Assembly (NCBI GenBank): GCA_038503065.1
Contig: JBCAMK010000014.1
Coordinates: 62,001 to 126,000, forward strand
DNA length: 64,000 bases
Direction: 5' to 3'
Origin: Paragyromitra xinjiangensis
Lineage: Eukaryota > Ascomycota > Pezizomycetes > Pezizales > Discinaceae
Below the pieces are notes generated by a model, which was given only the letters and a program-made list of their open reading frames with translations, was not told the origin of the DNA and did not search any database. Below, one piece after another: positions 9,638 to 21,627 of this stretch (positions are counted from its first letter, which is position 1; each line of letters opens with the position of its first letter). The position numbers and the translations under genes were made by a program.

Positions 9638-12600
9638 CTAATTTACGGCTCCTGCACCAGGAGATAAACTCAACATATCCCTCTCACCAATATCACTACC
9701 GTCCCCGCTACCGCTTCTACTACTGATACTTCTTCTCTCTCTACTCCCTCTACCACCGCTCCCACTCCCTTCTCTGCTCCGAGATGGGCCGGCAATGCTA
9801 ATATTCCGCTCCAGCAATCTCACGGCATCACTTCCACCTCCTCTTACAGCTTCCAAACTTGCCCCTGTAGGTCGGCCCCTCGATGTATTGCTCGAGCTTC
9901 CCCATCTCCCCAGACCAACCCTCGTAACGTCGGCTAGACCTAAGCCCCCAGCGCCCTCAGTACCCCAGATTGCGCTTGGCCCATCCCCTAGATCACCACT
10001 TCCGCTCCCCGAGGACACCGGTGAAACGACAATATCAACCCTCACATCTGCAGTCGTAGAACTCGACTTGTGGCGCATCTCACCCTCGGCCGGCTTTTGC
10101 AACCTTGGCTGCAACCCCAAAAACCGTCCAATCTCCTCTTCCTTCCGCTCTTCCGCATCCTCAGAACTGTCACTGTCTTCGTCATCCGTGATCGCAAATG
10201 CCCGATCGCTCCACGCCCCCGAACTCGTAGTCGGCGAACGCGCACGGTTCTTAATCGCCGCCAATTCCTGCTCTAGGTCTAGATGCGCCATACTGTCTAG
10301 CGTAGCATCGATCTGTCCTGGCTGCCGTTGCTGCGGCGTTGCGTCCCCATCATCAATATCTTCAGGTGAAACCGCACGATCCTCCTTCCCTTCTTCTTCA
10401 TCCGCGGTGCGAGCGGCGAAGGACTCGCCGAAGTGGGTTTCGACGACATGGCGTACGACAGGCCATCCGTAGGCGTTCGCAAACATGCGTCGGACAATCA
10501 TATTATTGTGCGCATCAGGTTCAAGGCGAACGAGAACCTTACGCCATGCGAGGTCGTTGTGGTAGGCGCGCGCAATTTTTTCTTCAACTTTCATGGATTC
10601 CTTAGTGGTGTTGCCGCTGCCATCGGGTGGAGAGGAAGGGGAGGGGGGAGGGGGGACGTCGGTGGCGGAGTAGACTCGGTCATGGAAGATTGTGCGGGGG
10701 CGGGAGGAGGGATCAACTATAAACTCTATTGATGGAAGTGGAGGGTTTAGAATGTGGTTTGCAGCCTCGAGGAGGGTTGTGCGTGGTGGGGCTGAAGGGA
10801 GGGAGTCAATTTCTGAGGGCTGTGGGAAGCTGGGTGGGGTGCTAGTGCTCGAGGAGTCATCTAAAGCGACCGTTTGTGAACGACGGTAGATCTTTGACGA
10901 TTTAGTGTCGCCCGGAGCTTTCAATTTGCTAGATGCATGGGGGCGGAATAAGGTAAGGAGGGAGGTAAGCGGATTAGGAGCGGGATTCGTTTTTGCGGAA
11001 GAAGGATCAGAGTGTTGAGAAGAGGAGGAAGCCTGACGCTCGCGATCTGTAGGTTCGGTGGTCAACGGCGCTTCCGCGATGGGATTGTCTTTTCCGTCCT
11101 GGTCAGAAGCGTTGATAAGCGGGCTCCTCCCTCCGACTGGTGTCTCCGTTGTCTTCCGAGACCAGAATCCGGGGGTGACGGGACTGCTTGCAGAGCTCTC
11201 TGCCGTCCCACTCTTTGTCGCAGTAGGCGAATATACACTCCCCCGCGGACTTGTGCTTCCGCCATTCGTGAGCTGTCCCCAACCCCACCCAACAAGACTC
11301 TGAACTGCACTATTCTCCCTCCGCGCTTTCTCAACCTTCCCGAGCCCCTTCCAGTCCAGGAATAGTAAACAGCTCGTCCGCAGCGGCACAATCCCGTCAT
11401 TTACGACGTTGGCATACACCGTTCGATTCCGGAACTTCTGCAAGACCTCATGTGCTGGTCCGGTAGGAAGAATTCGAAGTAGAGGTTTACTAGTATCCGT
11501 TGGATGTGCAGCAGCAGCTGGCTTCGTTGTGAACGCAGAAAACGCACTCGGTGCACGCCACGTCAGACCTAGATCTTGTCCTGTTCGCCCAACCAGGCCA
11601 AAGTCGAGTGCAAATTTGACATAGAGTGGATTCTCGTTGCTGAGGCCTAGAAATGGGGTTGCGAGGGCAACAAATGAAATAGGAGCGATGTCGGTGAAGA
11701 AGTTCGGGGAGTGTGCATGGATATACGCAATGGCGTACGTCTGCACAAGCCCACCAAGGGAGTGTCCAATGAAAGAAATACTCGTAATCTTATATGGCGG
11801 GACGTCATCATCGTCCCCATGATCGGTCATTGAGCCTAGTAGGGCAAATGGAGCCAGGTGCGGGTGGTGATGCGCAGGACGGGGTTTGTGCAGCTTATTC
11901 GGGCCAGAGGGAGGCGGCGGGGAGGAGCTAGGATGCACTAGGTGCAGGACGTACCGTGCCAGACGGCGGCCGAGGTATTTTATGCCCCGTTCGGTGCGGC
12001 AGACGTTTTCGTGGAAGCCACGAACTATGACCTTTTCTCGATCGTCTTCGTCTTCCATGTCCTCGCCTTCAATCTCCGGCTTTTTACCATTTGCATCACG
12101 CTCCTTTCGGCGACGCTCGCGCCAGGCGATATCGCCTTTACGGGCTTCCTCGTCGATAGCCTCTTTCATGAATAGCATGTCCGCACCAGTATTACTGTGG
12201 AGGCCGTGGGTCAAGATCACTAGATGCACTTTCTTTGTCTTTCGCTTCCTTCTTTTCTTCTGCTGCTTTTCCCCAGCTTCATCTTGGTCCTCCGGATCTA
12301 AGTATTCTCCGTCTCGTACTCGCCAATCCTCCTCTCTATTCCACGACGGGAATGGCGGGACGTTCCATAAGTCTTTTGTGTCTTGCGTTTTAACCTTCAG
12401 TGCACGACTGAATATCCCTGAATCCGATGGATCGCTATCTACTGATCCTCCCGTTCCGGGTCGCATTGCAGATAACGCACTGTAGCTTAAACTCTTTTCG
12501 TCTCTCCCGAGCATCAACTCAAACCCAACACTTGCCGTGGCAGAGAATATAGTTTGGCTGATGACCTCCACGATCCACGTTACACTCGTACGTCGTGTTG

Positions 12601-13173
12601 GGTCTTTGGTGAACGAGCGGGAGTTGTCGAGAGAGCGCTGGCCGCCATGTTCATAGGCTTTACGGGTATGGACAGAAGATGCGGGAGCAGTCTCGCCTTC
12701 TTGCCGGACAACCGTAAGAGCTCCATGGATAAGGTCTTGGGGGACTGGTAGAGTGGCATAAAAACTGGAACCAGCTTTAAGTTGGGGTTCGAATCTGGAG
12801 TCACGAATTAACACGTGAAGCTACAAATACGCTACAAAAAGATGTCTACGGAGATGGTCACTCACTCGGGGATCCCACCCTCCCCCACAAATACTGGATC
12901 TCGGTCGTCCTCCTTGCCCAGTTCCTCCTTCCGCCCTTCAGTCCCGGGGGTGTTTGAACTCCAGGGCTCAAATTCCTGACGCCGTACTGAGACGTAGAGG
13001 GTGTAGGGCCCGTGTAGATAAGCAGCTCGGAGAGGAAGACTGGCAGTGTTTTTGATCCTGAGATAGAGGGCGGGAGGTGGTGGGAGGATACGGTCTTGGC
13101 TCGGGGTATAGGTGATTGTGTAGCGGTGGATGTCGCCAATCCTACTGATACTGGCAGTTTGCAGGAGGAGCAT
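9638..13173 (-). CDS. DUF676 putative serine esterase (ROG1-type lipase)
   Basis: Exon 1 is 12866-13173 and exon 2 is 9638-12794. The 71 bp intron (gtgagt..tccag) joins GGIP to EFEPQLKAGSSFYATL, giving 1,154 residues. The N-terminal region (LLLQTASISRIGDIHRYTITY .. LRAAYLHGPYTLYVS) is the fungal-specific N-domain. The alpha/beta-hydrolase core has LVILTHGLHSNTGAD (about residue 295) and the nucleophile elbow FIGHSLGGLVQTY (Ser about 448). Between and after the core lie long disordered Ser/Pro-rich inserts. NAYGWPVVRHVVETHF marks the end of the conserved part. Yeast relatives (Rog1, Lpl1) hydrolyse acylglycerols or phospholipids on lipid droplets; that activity here is inferred. An upstream mini-exon starting at 13339 is possible but not needed. 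Transcribed divergently from the OPT gene. Confidence 0.87.
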
Positions 13174-14168
13174 GACTGTAGGGGGCAGATGGACTATCCC
13201 ATGCAAGTGAGCAGGGGCAGCAGAGAGGAAGGAGGACACGAGAGGAAGGAGGATAGAGGATAGGATAGATGATAGAGGGATAGAGGGGAGAAGAGATAGA
13301 GGGGAGAGTTAACTGCACCCTACCTCTGATAATGTCCATTGGAGGGAGAGGTCACACCAAAAGGAAAACGTTATTTCAGCCTCATACGGAATAGTTACGT
13401 AAGAGGTCACGGGAGAGGGAGATCCGAGTGGGTCACAGTACCTCGGTGTTGTGTCTGGGTGTGTGCCTGTGACCCATCCACAACCCCCACCCCAATCTAA
13501 TCAGATAATCCCTCACTGTGATGTGTCATAATCACTCCATCTGATTAGACCGTCTTATCAATCACATCACATCGATCGAACCAAACATTCCCCCGATGCA
13601 GGGGACCGTGGAGCTGCAGACGTTCAATGCAGTATTACAGATGGTAAGAAAGGGCGGTTGACCAATCTGATGTCCTCAACAGGGAGGTGCATCTGCACGG
13701 TGAGGGAAAGAAGGCAGAGGGAAGTGACGGGGACAGTGACGAAGACAGAGTAGAAGAGAGCAGACGGACGGACGGACAGACAGACACGAACACAGTTGGA
13801 AAGAGAAGCAGAAAGGGAGTGCACTCACTCACCGTCACTCTCCTGTCACACCCATCGATGTTACATCTCCAGGCAGAACTCCGTGACTGGGAAATTAATC
13901 CCTCTTCTCCAATCCCTACTCCCTGTTCTCTCCACGCAGCAGTACTTATCCTACTCTACTCTACTCGGCTTGGTGTATTCCTCTCTTCTGCATCTATCCC
14001 GTAGCTATCACGCACACGTTATGTAGTTATTCCTCTCCTGGCTGTCTCTTCTCTTCTCTCTCCGCCCCCATACTGCCCCTCCTTCTGGCATAAAACAGGT
14101 CACAGTCAGAGAAGAGACATCACCTATACCAAAGAAGAAAAGAAAGAAATTCCCAACTGGCTAGCTGC
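13174..14168. promoter_or_regulatory. Shared promoter region of the esterase and OPT genes
   Basis: About 1 kb between divergent starts. It contains GATA-type sites (gataa at 13504-13508, ttatc at 13555-13559, two atctgatta/taatcaga contexts). GATA factors (AreA/NIT2) commonly control oligopeptide transporters in fungi, so nitrogen control is a fair guess. A CT/GA-rich stretch (13200-13320, 14030-14070) is typical of fungal core promoters. Confidence 0.35.
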
Positions 14169-17100
14169 ATGTCTTCCTCCACTTCCTCTCCCCAGGAGGG
14201 TGTTGAGCTCCAATTATTCCCACCAAAAAGATCCACATCTCCGCTCCCACCCCCGGTCGAGGTCCCGTTCCCACCACCGCACCAATCAGCCACGGGTATG
14301 CTGAGTGCGGGATCTGCAGCGCGAGCATCCACATCCACCACCGAAAACGAGGACGAGGATGAGATCCCCCCTGCACCACTCAGCCCTCTCCAGGTCACCA
14401 CCCCCACTATACTCACCAATACCCAGTCCGAACCCATCGTCTCATATCCCACATCATCACCACCTCCAGTATCGCCTGATCCCTCTCAACACACCCCGCT
14501 TATAGATGGCTCTGCGTCCCCCAAGCTCCCTCGAGACGGCTCACATCCCTCGCCGCTGCACACTTCTGCCCTCCTGAACAGTTTCATGAAATCAACCCAT
14601 TTCCCACTTCTGCGGTCGTCGCCGGCGGTGGGCACGGGGAGCTATGGCGCGCTGCCAAGTCTAGGTACTGGCGAAGAGAGCACCTATACTCCGAGTTCAT
14701 TGTCGGCTTCTACGGCGTCGGAGGATGACAGGAAGGAAAGCGACCCCGAAGACGAAAATGGAGATTTAGCACCACTGAGGCTGAGGAAACGGGCGAAACG
14801 GAAGGGCAAATCTAGGAGCGGGATTCACGCGCTAGACGACACGGCAAGGAGTAGGGTTGGAGGGACAGAGGAGTTAGAGGATGAAGATGGCGCAGCTTCT
14901 GTTGAGAACAGCGAGGAGGAAGATGAAGACGAAGAGGACCCTGTGGATAACTCGCCGTAAGTGCCACGATATTACATTATTCACCCTCACAGACCTCAGG
15001 TCTTAGAAGCCGCCCACGAAAGTGCTGATCCAATGCAGGTATCCCGAAGTACGCGCTTCTGTACCTGCAACCGATGACTTGACACTGTCAATTAATACCC
15101 CCCGCATGTGGGTGCTCTCAATCCTGTTCTCATTGATCGGATCTTCTACGAATTTGTTTTTCTCGCTGCGGTACCCATCAATATCGATCACCCCCGTAAT
15201 CGCACTTCTACTCGCGCACCCTCTTGGAAAGCTATGGGACCAGGTATTTCCTGAGCCGGAAGGTGCATCGTGGGATTTAGAGAAAGAGAGGTGGGGCAGA
15301 CTGAAAGGATGGCTTGGACAAGGACGCTGGAATAGAAAGGAACACAGCTGTGTCTACATTTCCAGCAACGTCTCCTTTGGTTTTGCATTCGCTACTGATG
15401 TACCTTACCTGGAGAATCTACTCTACTATCAGCTAGCTAACCCCCGCAGGTCATAGTTGAACAAACACACTTCTACCACCAGGACCCCGGAGTCATCTAC
15501 CAGATCCTCCTGACTCTCTCGACGCAGATCCTCGGGTACACCTTTGCGGGTCTCACCCGGCGATGGCTCGTCTACCCGGGCTCCATGATCTGGCCCGGTA
15601 CTCTGATGAGCACAGCTATGTTCACGACGCTACATGGTGAAGAGAATAAAGAGGCAAATGGCTGGAGAATCAGCAGATGGAAATTCTTTGTGCGTATATT
15701 CTCGCTTTAATCTTATCAGATCATCTGATCAATTGCTTGGCTTTGGCGATTAGACTGACTGGGAAGTTTGAGTAGATGGTGGTTTTTATGGGTGGTTTCA
15801 TGTGGTATTTTATTCCTGGTTTGCTGATGCCTGCGTTGAGCTACTTTAATGTAATCACCTGGTTTGCACCGAAGAACGTTGTTGTTGCGAACCTGGTATA
15901 TCACCACCTCAATCATTGCCTTTTCAAAAAGGTAAACACTCACATTTCTGGATCTAGTTCGGAGTTGCATCAGGTCTTGGCATATTCCCCTTGACTTTCG
16001 ACTGGGCGCAGATCTCGTATATTGGATCCCCACTTATGACGCCGTCCTGGGCGGCCGCAAACGTGATCGCTGGTTTATTGGCCGTAATGTGGATCCTCGC
16101 GCCACTATTATACTATGCGAACGCAATGTACTCCGGTTATATGCCGATTTTGAGTAGTGCTGTGTTCGACAATACAGGACAACCGTACAATGTCAGTAAA
16201 ATATTGACGGAAGACTATCGGTTCAATCAGGAGGCATACGAGGGGTATTCGAGGGTTTTTATGTCAATTACGTACGTTCCTTAAATTCCCATTAATCCCG
16301 GCCTTCAAGATAAAGTAATCAGATTATCTGACTTATCCCGAGCCACAGATACGTACTCTCATACGGACTCCAATTTGCAGCGTTAACAGCTCTGGTCACA
16401 CATACCATCTGCTGGCACGGCAAAGACATATGGCGTCAATGGGGTCGTGTTCGACGCGAATACTCTACCAACCGCAATGCATCTTCCTTGAACGCCTCGG
16501 CAGCTGCTTACACCGCACTCCCAGCAAATACTGGCGCAGCTATTCCCCGTAAGCGTCGTGACCGTCGCCGCTCCTCCCTGTCTGAACCTGAGCATGATGA
16601 TCGCGAAGATGTGCATATGAGATTAATGCGGCGGTACGAGGAAGCGCCGACATCGTGGTATCTCTGCACGTTCATAATCATGGTCGCGGTGGGGATCTTT
16701 GTAGTGGAGTACTATCCGGTGTATTTACCGTGGTATGGGCTATTGTTGGCTTTGGGCGTGTGTGGGGTTTTCTTCGTGCCAGTTGGGATTGTGATGGCGA
16801 TTACGAACCAGCAGAGTAGTCTGTTTTTGATCTGCCAGTTGATTTGTGGGACGTTGTTTCCGGGAAGGCCAGTGGCGAACATGGTATTTGTTACCTATGG
16901 TTATGTGGGTCTCTCGGGAACTTTCGTGTTGAGTGATGGTTGGTGATGGCTGACAACTTGCAGATAACCTCAACCCAAGGCCTGAAGTTCGCCTCGGACC
17001 TCAAACTCGGCCATTACATGAAGATTCCCCCACGCCTCCTCTTCTCAGTGCAGATGGTTGCCACGCTCATTTCATCTCTGACTCAAATCGGCGTCCTTAA

Positions 17101-17784
17101 TTGGATGTTCCGGCACATTCCCAACATCTGCACCCCAGAGGCTTTGAATGGCTTTACTTGTCCGATTGCCCGGGTTCACTTCAATGGGAGTATACTTTGG
17201 GGAGTGGTAGGGCCAAGGAGGTTTTTTGGCCAGGGGGAGCTGTATAGACCGCTTGTGTGGGCGTTTGTGATTGGGGCTGTGGCACCGGTGGGTGTCTGGC
17301 TGGTATGGAAGCGGCTGGGAGGACGGAAGGGGAGCGGGGCGTGGTTGAGGAAAGTGAGCTTTCCTGTGATTTTCGGGAGTTTGTGTTGGATTCCTCCTGC
17401 TGTGAGTTGTCCCGAGTGATTGCTAGTGATGCATCCTGCATTCTTTTCTTTTTGCAACTGAGGCAGTGAACTGATGGTTGGGTGATATAGACGGGTCTTA
17501 ACTTCTCTGCATGGGCGATCGTATGTTTCATTTTCAACCACTTGCTGAAACGACGTGCTGGCGCATGGTGGGGGAAATACACAATGACTCTATCAGCGGC
17601 TCTCGATGCAAGTTTAGCGTTTGGATTAGTGATCGTATTCTTCGGATTCGTCTACCCCGGGTGGATGGAGGGATTCAGCTGGTGGGGCACGGAAATCTAT
17701 AAACAGGGGTGTGATTGGCAAGCCTGTCCATGGCTAGATCCAAAGAAGGAGGAAGGAGGAAAGTTCGGCCCAGGTGTGTGGTAG
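14169..17784 (+). CDS. OPT-family oligopeptide transporter
   Basis: Eight exons: 14169-14956, 15039-15399, 15450-15689, 15776-15895, 15958-16271, 16349-16904, 16964-17401 and 17491-17784. The frame is kept throughout and the product is 1,036 residues. A disordered, acidic cytosolic N-terminus of about 260 residues precedes SPYPEVRASV, the usual OPT entry motif. The core shows TPRMWVLSILFSLIGSSTN, MIWPGTLMSTAMFTTLHGEEN, FGVASGLGIFPLTFDWAQI, ITNQQSSLFLICQLI, the conserved YGYITSTQGLKFASDLKLGHYMKIPPR, and a C-terminal KYTMTLSAALDASLAFG segment ending in Trp-rich residues. OPT proteins are proton-coupled importers of tetra- and pentapeptides or related metallo-peptides at the plasma membrane. A longer N-terminus than average is the only odd feature. 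Confidence 0.92.
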
Positions 17785-19217
17785 TCGGGATTAGTATTTA
17801 GAGCTAAGAGTAGGCTATTGACTTCGTGGTAACACGAGGTTTCGAAAAATCTGCCTTGTTTGCGTGTTTGAGCACTGCATGGGTTCTCTTTGGGGTTTTT
17901 GCATGTTTTCTTTTGATTTCAGACGCTTATTATCCTTACCTTGGGGCATTCACTCATCTAGGCCTGGGAGTAGAGAGGAGTAGAACGGAACTTGGGGATT
18001 TCTTTCATGCATGGAATATCTTGCATCTCGTTGGTTTTTTTAGACATCTCATGAGATTAATGATTTATGTGGAACGATATGTATTATTGACAACACTCAA
18101 TTTAGGTTTAAGCGCTGTCCGGAGGTCAGCGTGGATGTAATAGGTACATGTAAATATTGCCGTCTGGGGAGGCTATGGTGAAGTAAATAGCAGCCTAAAA
18201 AACACAACGGGTTAGAAAGCTCCTGGTCGGCGATCACGAGTGAGAAGTAGTGATTGCAAATACACTTATCTTTACTTCATCCATCCACGTATCTTCCGAG
18301 GGAACTACCCATGTCTTACTGACTGCGGATTTTCTGCAACGTAGCTCTATCTCGATACTACTTCCAGCGGTTAGTCACGGGTAACGAGACAGTGACGAAG
18401 GCGAGGCAGAAGTACAAGGTACAAGTTGTCGAAGGGTATTGGGCAATCGAAAGGTTAAGCACAGCCCAGTGTGGGCTGGGTATTTGACGATCTGGGAAGG
18501 CTTGTCTCTACTTCCCGTATAAGGTCGTCGCCGGAAGTGTAGTTTTGGGTATGTGCACTTGACCCGCTTTAGTTGAATACATGTACCGTAAAGTTCTAGG
18601 CGCGGGTGAAGTGACGTAGACTAGGCAAAACATAAAATACAAATTTAGATCCGATAAATGGCAAATATATGAGTGATTTAGAAAATGACTTTCGATTTTC
18701 TATGACTTCCCCAAGGCTTCAGAGGTCAATTCGAAACCGGCTAGTCTAGAATACTCGATACTCCACAGCACGGCGGGTACTGTGGCTGTACACCGGCAAA
18801 CTAGAACGTCACAAGGTTGGATGAGTGCCGATGACCCGAAACCTGCGACTCTGTATTATTTACAAGAATTATCGTGTCAGCGGTTTTATCCCCGAGAGCC
18901 TTGTAGCTTTTCGGTCATAGAGATTATTCTCGCAAAAGTGCACATAACCAACCTAGCATATTTTAGGGTTTCTCCGGCTCGTTCAACACTTCCGGGCAAT
19001 CACACGTAAGTGAGCCCAATATGATCCAGCAGGCGAGCTCCCTCACAAACCCGGCACGAGGTGGTACGAGAAACCCATAAGGCAGAGAACCCGCAAGGCA
19101 GAGCTTGAGCTTATTCCAACATTCAACTCGCGGTTGTCGAAGGCTTGTGCAAATCATTATGTAGTACGTGGTGTATAATTATTTTTTCCAGCCAGTGTAA
19201 CGTTGGTCAAAAATGCT

Positions 19218-19246
19218 CGTGTAACCGTGTAACCGTGTAACCGTGG
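19218..19246. repeat. Short tandem repeat, unit cgtgtaac
   Basis: Three perfect 8-base units plus a partial fourth. Located in intergenic DNA, with no evident role. Confidence 0.8.
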
Positions 19247-20552
19247 AGCGTACGCGTAACAATCAACCTCGACCCTACTGGACCCCTAGCGCCATAACCC
19301 TTTTCGGAGTGGAGGGGCTGAAAAGGGTACAAGGCTGCATAAGGGTTTTTTTTGTATCTTATTCAGGGCCTCTAAGCCGCATCTCCATAACTCTCCCCAC
19401 TGCGGGGATGTAGCTAGGCCCGAGACAATAACGGTGGTGGAGGCGCATGGCGAGTGCCAGATGGAAGTCTATTCCGTGTTGTAGACTTTGCCTATTCGCT
19501 CTCATCGCACCCGCGTTTATGATATCAAATCCACGTATTTGTTAAAGTGCAGATCGAGAAAGTCCCTAGATGCGAGTGATGGACTGTGACCCTGTTCACC
19601 AAACGCTGTCCTGATCGAGTAAACCGCCAAGAAAAAGTGCAATCCGGGGTCCGCTTACTGACGAACGGATCAATGTAATCGAGACAGCGAAAATTCGCTC
19701 ACAGCATGCATGCATCCATAGGTAGCTCAGCCCCGCGATTCCCTCCGTTAGAAGACAACAGCCAGACCCCAATTGTAATCACCATTAGGCCAATGGTGTG
19801 AATATGCTACAGGGCGTGCTCTACATATCCATGGGAAAGGTAACGATGTTCGGCTCGATGACGGACCCAGCCAATGCCGGGCAGAGATCCCCTTATGCAT
19901 GTTCCACAGTTCCTGCGGATCGATGCCGTCCCATCTGACGCCATCGAATGCCGCGAGGATCTTGGCGGTCAATGGAACACTTTACAGCCGCATGTTTCTC
20001 CGAAAGCAAGTAACATGCGTCCACGCTCTCCGAAAGAAAAAGAAATGGAAAAAGAAATATGTCTAAGGAATCATCCGCGGATGTGGTTTTGCTTCGATGG
20101 GCTTTCGCTTACAGCTGCTGCCAGGGAAGTGATTCGTGCGTTTTCCGATGACAGATACAACCTTCTACCTGGTGATTATTTGGCGAAGGCTTAGCAATGG
20201 TCGAAAGCTGAGCTATCCAATGATGTTCTGCATTTCGTTCAACCTTAAACATACGGTCCAAGTATGGCCTGGATCGTTCACCGGAAGTCACGAGATTGCA
20301 CACGATGCCTAACTCGTGCTAGACACGAGTGTTGAGTTGGTTTCCGTTCCTGCCAATATGGATCCCAAAACTCTCTGGTGTGCTGCAAGACGGGTCGGCC
20401 TGTTCTGGGTCAGACAGACAGGATGCAGCGTTTTCAGCTCACATCCTAACTTACAGGTGCATGTGAATCTCAACGTATGGGCCTTGCGAAAATACGTGGT
20501 TTGATTGCAGCACTGGCCAAGCCGCGGGATCAGCTGTGGAGGGGTCCGTAGA

Positions 20553-20560
20553 TATATAAA
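20553..20560 (+). promoter_or_regulatory. TATA box of the secreted protein gene
   Basis: tatataaa lies 134 bp before the start codon at 20694. Confidence 0.5.
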
Positions 20561-20693
20561 GTGAGGGCTATCCTCTTGTTTGCCTCCACAGCAGCAGAAG
20601 CCAGACACAGCAGCGAAATCAAGACTTCTAAGTTTTCAGCTCTCCGACAATCAACTTCAACCAATCCTCATCAAGCACTTCAGATCCTTCGAG

Positions 20694-21627
20694 ATGAAAT
20701 TCCTACAATTCACGCAGCTGTTGGCTGTTCCTATGACTGTGCTTCTTGGGAGTGCCGCGGGTACTTACATTTCGACGTAAGTGACTGCTGGATATTGATT
20801 TCCTCTTTCTTCTTCAATGAGCTGACAAGATGGGGAAATAGGACGTCTTGCATTACGACCGTCGAGGCGACCACAACCAGCACCACCACGGTTCTTACTA
20901 CAGTCACGCAAACATCTACTGTGTTTGAGACGAAAACTAGGGAAGCTCCTTGCCCCGCTTCTGAGACGGGAGTGCTCGATGTAAGTTCAGCACTGAGAAT
21001 TTCGATCATAAGCTCAGGTTTTATTAATACGTTATGGGTAATAGTTTGATGACCTCAGCACCAGTGGAGTCTCGGCGATGCCTCTTATGTAAGCTCCCCA
21101 ATCAGTTTTACCATTCAAACCCTCTAATACCATTTAGCTACAAGGACTTCGCCTTTTCCGGATCTGCCGGCTGGCTATACTACATCTATTCCGCCTTCGC
21201 CCCGACCAGCTTGGAATACCTTAGCGTCAACAGCCGTCCCAACGCACTTCTTTCCCGTTCCTACGGCTTGGTATCCTTCGGCTCAAAGGACCGTGGCTTC
21301 TCTTTCGACATAACTTCACTGTCCTTTTCCGCCTTCACCTGGGACGTCTCAAGCAACGATAATTCGACACTGACGATCCAGGTTAAGTTGACCTCAGCAG
21401 ACGGTTACATCAACACCCTCTTCTTCGAGCACCCGAATGGCGCACTCAATGGAACGAAGCCGGAGGTGCTTGGAGCGGATGACTTGGCCGCTTCAGGATT
21501 TATCGATCTTGTTGATGTTGCGGTGGCGGCGTGGAAGAATTATGATAATACGACTGGAACAGGGTATCCTGCATATATAGTGATTGACGATGTTGAGTAT
21601 GTCAAGAGGAAGTGTGGATACTACTGA
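20694..21627 (+). CDS. Secreted protein, unknown function
   Basis: Four exons, 20694-20776, 20842-20980, 21045-21088 and 21138-21627, yield 251 residues. The first residues (MKFLQFTQLLAVPMTVLLGS, then AAG) form a signal peptide. A Thr-rich linker follows (TTVEATTTSTTTVLTTVTQT), probably O-glycosylated. The C-terminal domain of about 180 residues starts at YKDFAFSGSAGWLYYIYSAF. It is rich in aromatic residues and beta-strand patterns (FSFDITSLSFSAFTWDVSS, LTIQVKLTSADGYINTLFF), ends in VIDDVEYVKRKCGYY, and has few Cys. It may be a jelly-roll domain, like carbohydrate-binding or cell-wall proteins, but I do not recognise the family. Predicted N-glycosylation sites include NST and NGT. Confidence 0.75.

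Larger units (their letters stand above)
17785..20693. other. Intergenic, about 2.9 kb, repeat remnants
   Basis: No coherent gene. The first 350 bases are probably the 3' UTR of the OPT gene. Three tandem copies of cgtgtaac lie at 19218-19241. A segment at about 18700-18750 resembles one at about 37835-37880 (see findings). The open frames around 19750-20190 show no family signal. Confidence 0.45.

Noticed and set aside
9795..10605. Long open frames on the plus strand opposite the esterase
   Set aside because: Shadow frames of the GC-rich, Ser/Pro-coding minus-strand gene.
17826..18140. Open frame of 104 codons with hydrophobic stretches just after the OPT gene
   Set aside because: It begins with GTG, has no family signal and lies where the OPT 3' UTR should be.
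19748..20194. Opposing open frames that look somewhat protein-like
   Set aside because: No start, splice signals or recognisable motif; likely chance frames.
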